Shown here piece by piece: positions 60,347 through 64,000 of a stretch of 64,000 nucleotides of DNA (positions are counted from its first letter, which is position 1; the number at the start of each line of letters is the position of its first letter). Source of the stretch: an uncultured Verrucomicrobia subdivision 3 bacterium (lineage in GTDB: Bacteria; Verrucomicrobiota; Verrucomicrobiia; Limisphaerales; DASXHY01); the NCBI GenBank assembly GCA_937890005.1, contig CALBZA010000074.1, positions 1 through 64,000 on the forward strand, in the 5' to 3' direction. The notes under the pieces are model-generated. The model searched no databases and was not told the DNA's origin. It saw only the letters and a list, made by a program, of their open reading frames with translations. A program made the translations under genes and the position numbers.

Positions 60347-63300
60347 CTATGGGCGTTGCTGGATTGTTTGGCTGATGAGCGAAAGAAGTCTCTGCATTTC
60401 TTTTTCGCTGTCGTGCCACCAGTCTGTGGACCAGATGCGGTAAAGCTTCCATCCCAGGCTTTCCAGAATGAGTTGACGGAGTTTGTCGCGATCTCGTGCT
60501 GTGGCGGCACGATGATAGGTCGCGCCATCGCATTCGATGCCGAGCAGATAACGTCCGGGCATGGAGGGATCGAGAATGGCCAGATCAATTCGGTAACCCG
60601 AACAACCAACCTGGTGATGGACCTCAAATCCTGCCTTGCGGAGGCGTTCAGCAACCATCTTTTCAAATTCGGAATCGGGCTCGCCATGCGCAGATGCAGC
60701 GGAGGAGGCCATTAGCGCTTTCGGACCGCGTTCCGAATAGTCGAGGAAATGTTTGAGGTCTCGGACTCCTCGTGCTCGAGTGCGGGTCAGATCGATGTGA
60801 TCGGCTCGGATTCCGCTGAAGACTACGACTTCCTGTTTCGCGCGCGTGATGGCGACGTTCAGGCGTCGCTCACCGCCGTCGCGGTTCAACGGACCAAAGT
60901 TCATCGAAATGCGGCCGGTTTCGTCCAAACCGTAACAGATCGAAAAGAAGATCACGTCTCGTTCATCGCCCTGAACATTTTCCAGATTCTTCACGAAGAC
61001 AGGTTCACCTTCGACAGGCGGTTCATCGCCGAAATGAACTTCAATCTCAGGATGCTTGCGGCGTTCATCATCGAGCAGGTTTTCCACAAGTTGTTGCTGG
61101 GCGAGACTGAACGTCACCACGCCGTAAGAGTAGCGGGCCGTGTCGGGATTCTGGAGGCGGGCGACGAGTTCTTTGACGAGCGCTTCTGCTTCGAGCCGGT
61201 TGGTTCGGGATTTCCCTTTGTCGTAGCGCGCTTCGGGCAAATACCTGAACCTGACTCCGCCGAGCGCTGTTTCCGGAGATGGAAAGGTAAGGAGATCGTT
61301 TTCGTAATACTGCCGGTTGCTGAATGTGATCAGTCCTTCGTGCCGGCTCCGATAATGCCACTGCAGACGTTTGTGACGCAGGCCGTGCGTCATCAGTTCG
61401 TCCAGAATGCTTTCAAGGTCTTTGAACTCATCCGGCTCAAGGTTTTCATCCTCATCGTCGCCGGTGCTGTTGAAGAAGTTGGTCGGAGGCAGCTGCTTCG
61501 GATCTCCGACAACGATCAGTTGTTTGCCTCGAGCAATCGCTCCGATGGCGTCCCAGACCGGGATCTGAGACGCCTCGTCGAAGATGACGACATCGAAAGT
61601 TTCGTGTGAAGGTTCGAGATATTGAGCGACGGAGAGAGGACTCATCAGCACGCAAGGCTTCAAACGCGGCAGCAGGTTGGGAATTCGACCCAGCAATTGC
61701 CGCACGGGAATATGACGCGTCTTCTTGGCAATTTCCCGGCGCAACAAACCGATCTCGGTTTTGGGCACGTCGTTCTGGACCTGGTCGCGTGGAATGCCGG
61801 CTGCCAAACGCGCACGGATGATTTCGCGGGACAGGCGGCCGAGATTCTCGTCGATCTCCCGAAAGCGTTCAATGCGTTCATCGTGTTCGCGTCCGAAGAA
61901 CTCCTTGAGGGCCGTTTCGCGTTCGATGATCGCGAAAAGGAGTGCCTTGCGGAAGCTGCGTTCGAACAACGCCGGGACGTTGAGATCTGTTCCCTCGACG
62001 GATTCGAGGCTCGCGATGACAGCCGACAGCCCGGCATCAACTGCGGCACGACGTGCCTTTTGCCAATAGCACCATTCGCGAATATTTTTCCACGAAGCCG
62101 ACAGGCGCTCGATCAACGCCTGCACGGCGCCGAGATAATCGGAAGCGCCATCCACTGGCTTCCGCCGCAGTTTCACTTCGGACGCAAAGGCGTCCCACGC
62201 GCTGTCGAACACAGACAAAGCCTCACGGTATCGCACGAGCCGCGCGCCAATCGGCGTGCCGGCCGCGTACATGGACGGCCCTTCGGCAAACAGGGTTGCC
62301 AGAAGCTGGCGAAGCTGCCCCAGCCAGACAAGGTCCTCCCCCGCACACGCAACCAGGGACCGATGCAGTGACTCGCCCCAGACGCGCGCGCCAACGAGAG
62401 CTTCTTCGGAGGGTTCTCCCTTTGCCCAGAGAGAGCCGAGGACATTTTGTGCGGAGACGCTGATGGAGCCGAGTTCTGCATTCAATGCGCGAAGGCGGAG
62501 CGCATCGTTGAGCGTCGATTCCAGTTCAACCGCCGCTGGAGCGGACGCGTTTTTCCTGGCGATGCGAAGGGTTCGCCGAATTGAACCGGTGTGTAACCAC
62601 TTCACGAGAAACCAGGCCGATTGGGCGGAAGTCCACTTCGCCTTCAACGTGTCCAGTTGGAGCGCAAGGAGTTTCGCCTCTTCGTAATCGGTCAACCGGT
62701 TCCGCAAGGCCGCACGTTCACGAATCAGAGCGATCCAGTGATCGAGATCCGTCTCCAACTGGCTCCAGGATGTGGTTACAAAGGCGGGGCCGACTGCCTG
62801 GGGCGCAAGCAAACAGTCGGCGAGCGCCAGGAGATTTCTCAATTGGGTTCGCGAAGCCGTCGGTTGAGAACAACGCAACCACGATGTCAAATCTGACGTT
62901 GCGGCGGCCGCAGCTGCGGCGCATTCGCGGAGAGCGTCTGCCAAACCCGGCACGCGCTGCTGCCATGCTGGAGACCACTCTTCACAGGCCACCGGCGTCA
63001 ACGGGTGATCATGGAGCGGCATGACTGCCCGCGCGCGTTCTTGAAGACGTCGGCACAGGTCGCGCGCTTCTTCCAGCTGGTCTGCCGATGTGTCGGGAAT
63101 GGCCGGCCATTGATCCAGGTTCACGGTCGGATCAGCTCGGCGCGGCAGCAGATAGTCGAAGCATGCGTAGGCACTTAGTCCGCAGGGGAGTCGCCGATGG
63201 AGCGTCCGCGCGTAGTCATTCAAAAAACGGCGCAAGCGCGCGAGTTCGTTTGCACGTTGTTCCCAGTTGATGTCGCCACCTTCGGCGAAGAATTTCAAAC

Positions 63301-64000
63301 TACGATCGAATTGGGCGATCACATCAGCCTTGCCTGTCTTGTTTGAATGAAGTTCCAGACAGAACGGTTCGAGTCCTTCCTCGCGCAATCTGCGGTAAAC
63401 CACGTCCAGCGCCGCTCGCTTTTCAGCAACGAAGAGCACCCGTTTTCCGTGCGCGAGGCAGTGTGCGACGATGTTGGCAATTGTCTGCGATTTGCCCGTT
63501 CCCGGCGGACCTTCGAGCACAAAGTCGTGACCGGCGGCAGCGGCCATGACGGCGGCCAGTTGCGAAGAATCAACACTGCGCGGGCAATACACGTCTCGCG
63601 GATGAAATTGATCATCGAGATCGCGCGGACGGATGTCTTCGGGTGGATTCGGATAAGGTGTTCCGGGGTGGTTGACGAGATGGTTGACGATACGATTCCG
63701 CGTCAGGTCCTCGAGCCGGTCCGAAAGATCTTTCCAGAGCAGAAACTTTGTGAAGGAGAATTGTCCCAGCCAGATCTCCGTTTTCACTTCCCAACCGACA
63801 AGATTGCGAACGGCGTCGCGGAAAATGCGGAAAACAAGGCGGACATCCACACCGCTTTCATCTTCCGGCAAGGGATCGAGGCCTGGAATCTCCTTATGGA
63901 AGTGCTGGCGCAGCATTTCGATCAAAGTGACGTTAAGGCGGGGTTCCTCATCAATCCGCTTCAGGGAGAAGCCTTCCAGCACGGACTTGCGTTTCAATTC
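60347..64000 (-). CDS. large SF1 helicase with C-terminal Vsr/MTES_1575-like nuclease, partial
   Basis: At least 1217 codons, open to the window edge, so the N-terminus is missing; expect further sequence such as a DUF4011 region. Visible order: the end of the N-terminal domain (about 1-125), Walker A LEGPPGTGKSQTIANIVAHC, a long helical insertion (about 230-730), Walker B VVIFDEASQIPVWDAIGAIA and GDPKQLPPTNFF, helicase motifs GDERDVIFFSICYG and RRLNVAITRAKQEVV, then a nuclease (VAERLRKAGFEVHHQVGCSG through GIECDGATYHRA, with E/D core residues of the PD-(D/E)XK fold). The architecture matches large DUF4011-helicase-Vsr proteins, reported as defence proteins. Convergent with glmS. Confidence 0.85.
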   Translation of the reverse strand, partial: ELKRKSVLEGFSLKRIDEEPRLNVTLIEMLRQHFHKEIPGLDPLPEDESGVDVRLVFRIFRDAVRNLVGWEVKTEIWLGQFSFTKFLLWKDLSDRLEDLTRNRIVNHLVNHPGTPYPNPPEDIRPRDLDDQFHPRDVYCPRSVDSSQLAAVMAAAAGHDFVLEGPPGTGKSQTIANIVAHCLAHGKRVLFVAEKRAALDVVYRRLREEGLEPFCLELHSNKTGKADVIAQFDRSLKFFAEGGDINWEQRANELARLRRFLNDYARTLHRRLPCGLSAYACFDYLLPRRADPTVNLDQWPAIPDTSADQLEEARDLCRRLQERARAVMPLHDHPLTPVACEEWSPAWQQRVPGLADALRECAAAAAAATSDLTSWLRCSQPTASRTQLRNLLALADCLLAPQAVGPAFVTTSWSQLETDLDHWIALIRERAALRNRLTDYEEAKLLALQLDTLKAKWTSAQSAWFLVKWLHTGSIRRTLRIARKNASAPAAVELESTLNDALRLRALNAELGSISVSAQNVLGSLWAKGEPSEEALVGARVWGESLHRSLVACAGEDLVWLGQLRQLLATLFAEGPSMYAAGTPIGARLVRYREALSVFDSAWDAFASEVKLRRKPVDGASDYLGAVQALIERLSASWKNIREWCYWQKARRAAVDAGLSAVIASLESVEGTDLNVPALFERSFRKALLFAIIERETALKEFFGREHDERIERFREIDENLGRLSREIIRARLAAGIPRDQVQNDVPKTEIGLLRREIAKKTRHIPVRQLLGRIPNLLPRLKPCVLMSPLSVAQYLEPSHETFDVVIFDEASQIPVWDAIGAIARGKQLIVVGDPKQLPPTNFFNSTGDDEDENLEPDEFKDLESILDELMTHGLRHKRLQWHYRSRHEGLITFSNRQYYENDLLTFPSPETALGGVRFRYLPEARYDKGKSRTNRLEAEALVKELVARLQNPDTARYSYGVVTFSLAQQQLVENLLDDERRKHPEIEVHFGDEPPVEGEPVFVKNLENVQGDERDVIFFSICYGLDETGRISMNFGPLNRDGGERRLNVAITRAKQEVVVFSGIRADHIDLTRTRARGVRDLKHFLDYSERGPKALMASSAASAHGEPDSEFEKMVAERLRKAGFEVHHQVGCSGYRIDLAILDPSMPGRYLLGIECDGATYHRAATARDRDKLRQLILESLGWKLYRIWSTDWWHDSEKEMQRLLSLISQTIQQRP

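Overview
The window looks like about 64 kb of chromosome from a Gram-negative, heterotrophic, saccharolytic bacterium, most likely a Verrucomicrobiota (Pedosphaerales/Limisphaerales-like) lineage. This placement is an inference. It rests on a prepilin-like protein with the terminal G-N-I-L-x-x-D-G signature, the futalosine menaquinone gene mqnD, secreted glycoside hydrolases (GH144-like, GH2, GH43), a small CII-like HTH protein, many stand-alone response regulators, and abundant short-period intergenic repeats. GC content looks moderately high throughout. No rRNA, tRNA, CRISPR array, transposase or integrase was seen.

Layout. 1-900: a small unknown gene bounded by GTTAGGC and GCCTAAC boxes with an attC-like inverted repeat upstream, possibly a stranded integron cassette. 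0.9-10.3 kb: hisH, a stand-alone response regulator, a Tat-exported aldo/keto reductase, a secreted GH144-type glucanase-like protein, a CII-like HTH protein, an SDR, a LarA-family racemase and an AspT/YidE-type transporter. 10.4-19.7 kb: mqnD, a response regulator next to a GAF histidine kinase, a compact operon of ketosynthase, Cys-less ketosynthase-like protein, ketoreductase and acyl carrier protein, another response regulator and signal peptidase I. 20-25 kb: eno, rpe, a phosphohexomutase and a secreted beta-helix protein. 25-31 kb: an outer-membrane barrel divergent from a tiny lipoprotein, an unknown protein, an NfnAB-type transhydrogenase and a divergent FNR-like flavoprotein. 31-34 kb: gcvT, gcvH, glutaredoxin, lipA. 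34-40 kb: pseudopilin, GH2, AraC regulator and LuxR-type response regulator, bracketed by copies of one palindromic motif. 40-48 kb: rlmD, a DUF3500 protein, a YmdB-like phosphoesterase, xseA, xseB, dxs and GH43. 48-54 kb: hom, a response regulator/histidine kinase pair and an MFS transporter. 54-60 kb: a GPH sugar symporter, uxuA, an SDR and glmS. 60.3-64 kb: a large helicase fused to a Vsr-like nuclease, cut by the window edge.

Functional threads. (1) Carbohydrate and uronate use: GH144/GH2/GH43 enzymes, GPH and MFS transporters, and a UxuA-SDR pair with a second mannonate-oxidoreductase-like SDR elsewhere. (2) Core metabolism: enolase, ribulose-phosphate epimerase, phosphohexomutase, GlmS, Dxs, Hom, HisH, glycine cleavage and lipoate synthesis. 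(3) Redox: Nfn plus an FNR-like protein and menaquinone synthesis. (4) Dense signalling: five response regulators and two soluble-output histidine kinases.

The most distinctive signals are the ketosynthase pair operon, the shared ATACG-W-CGTAT palindrome, the many short-period repeats arranged as inverted pairs (two of the repeat types lie in frame inside xseA and the YmdB-like gene), a pseudopilin remnant between xseA and xseB, and the possible integron cassette. Many start codons were moved inside longer open frames on the basis of family N-termini or Shine-Dalgarno sites; each case is noted.
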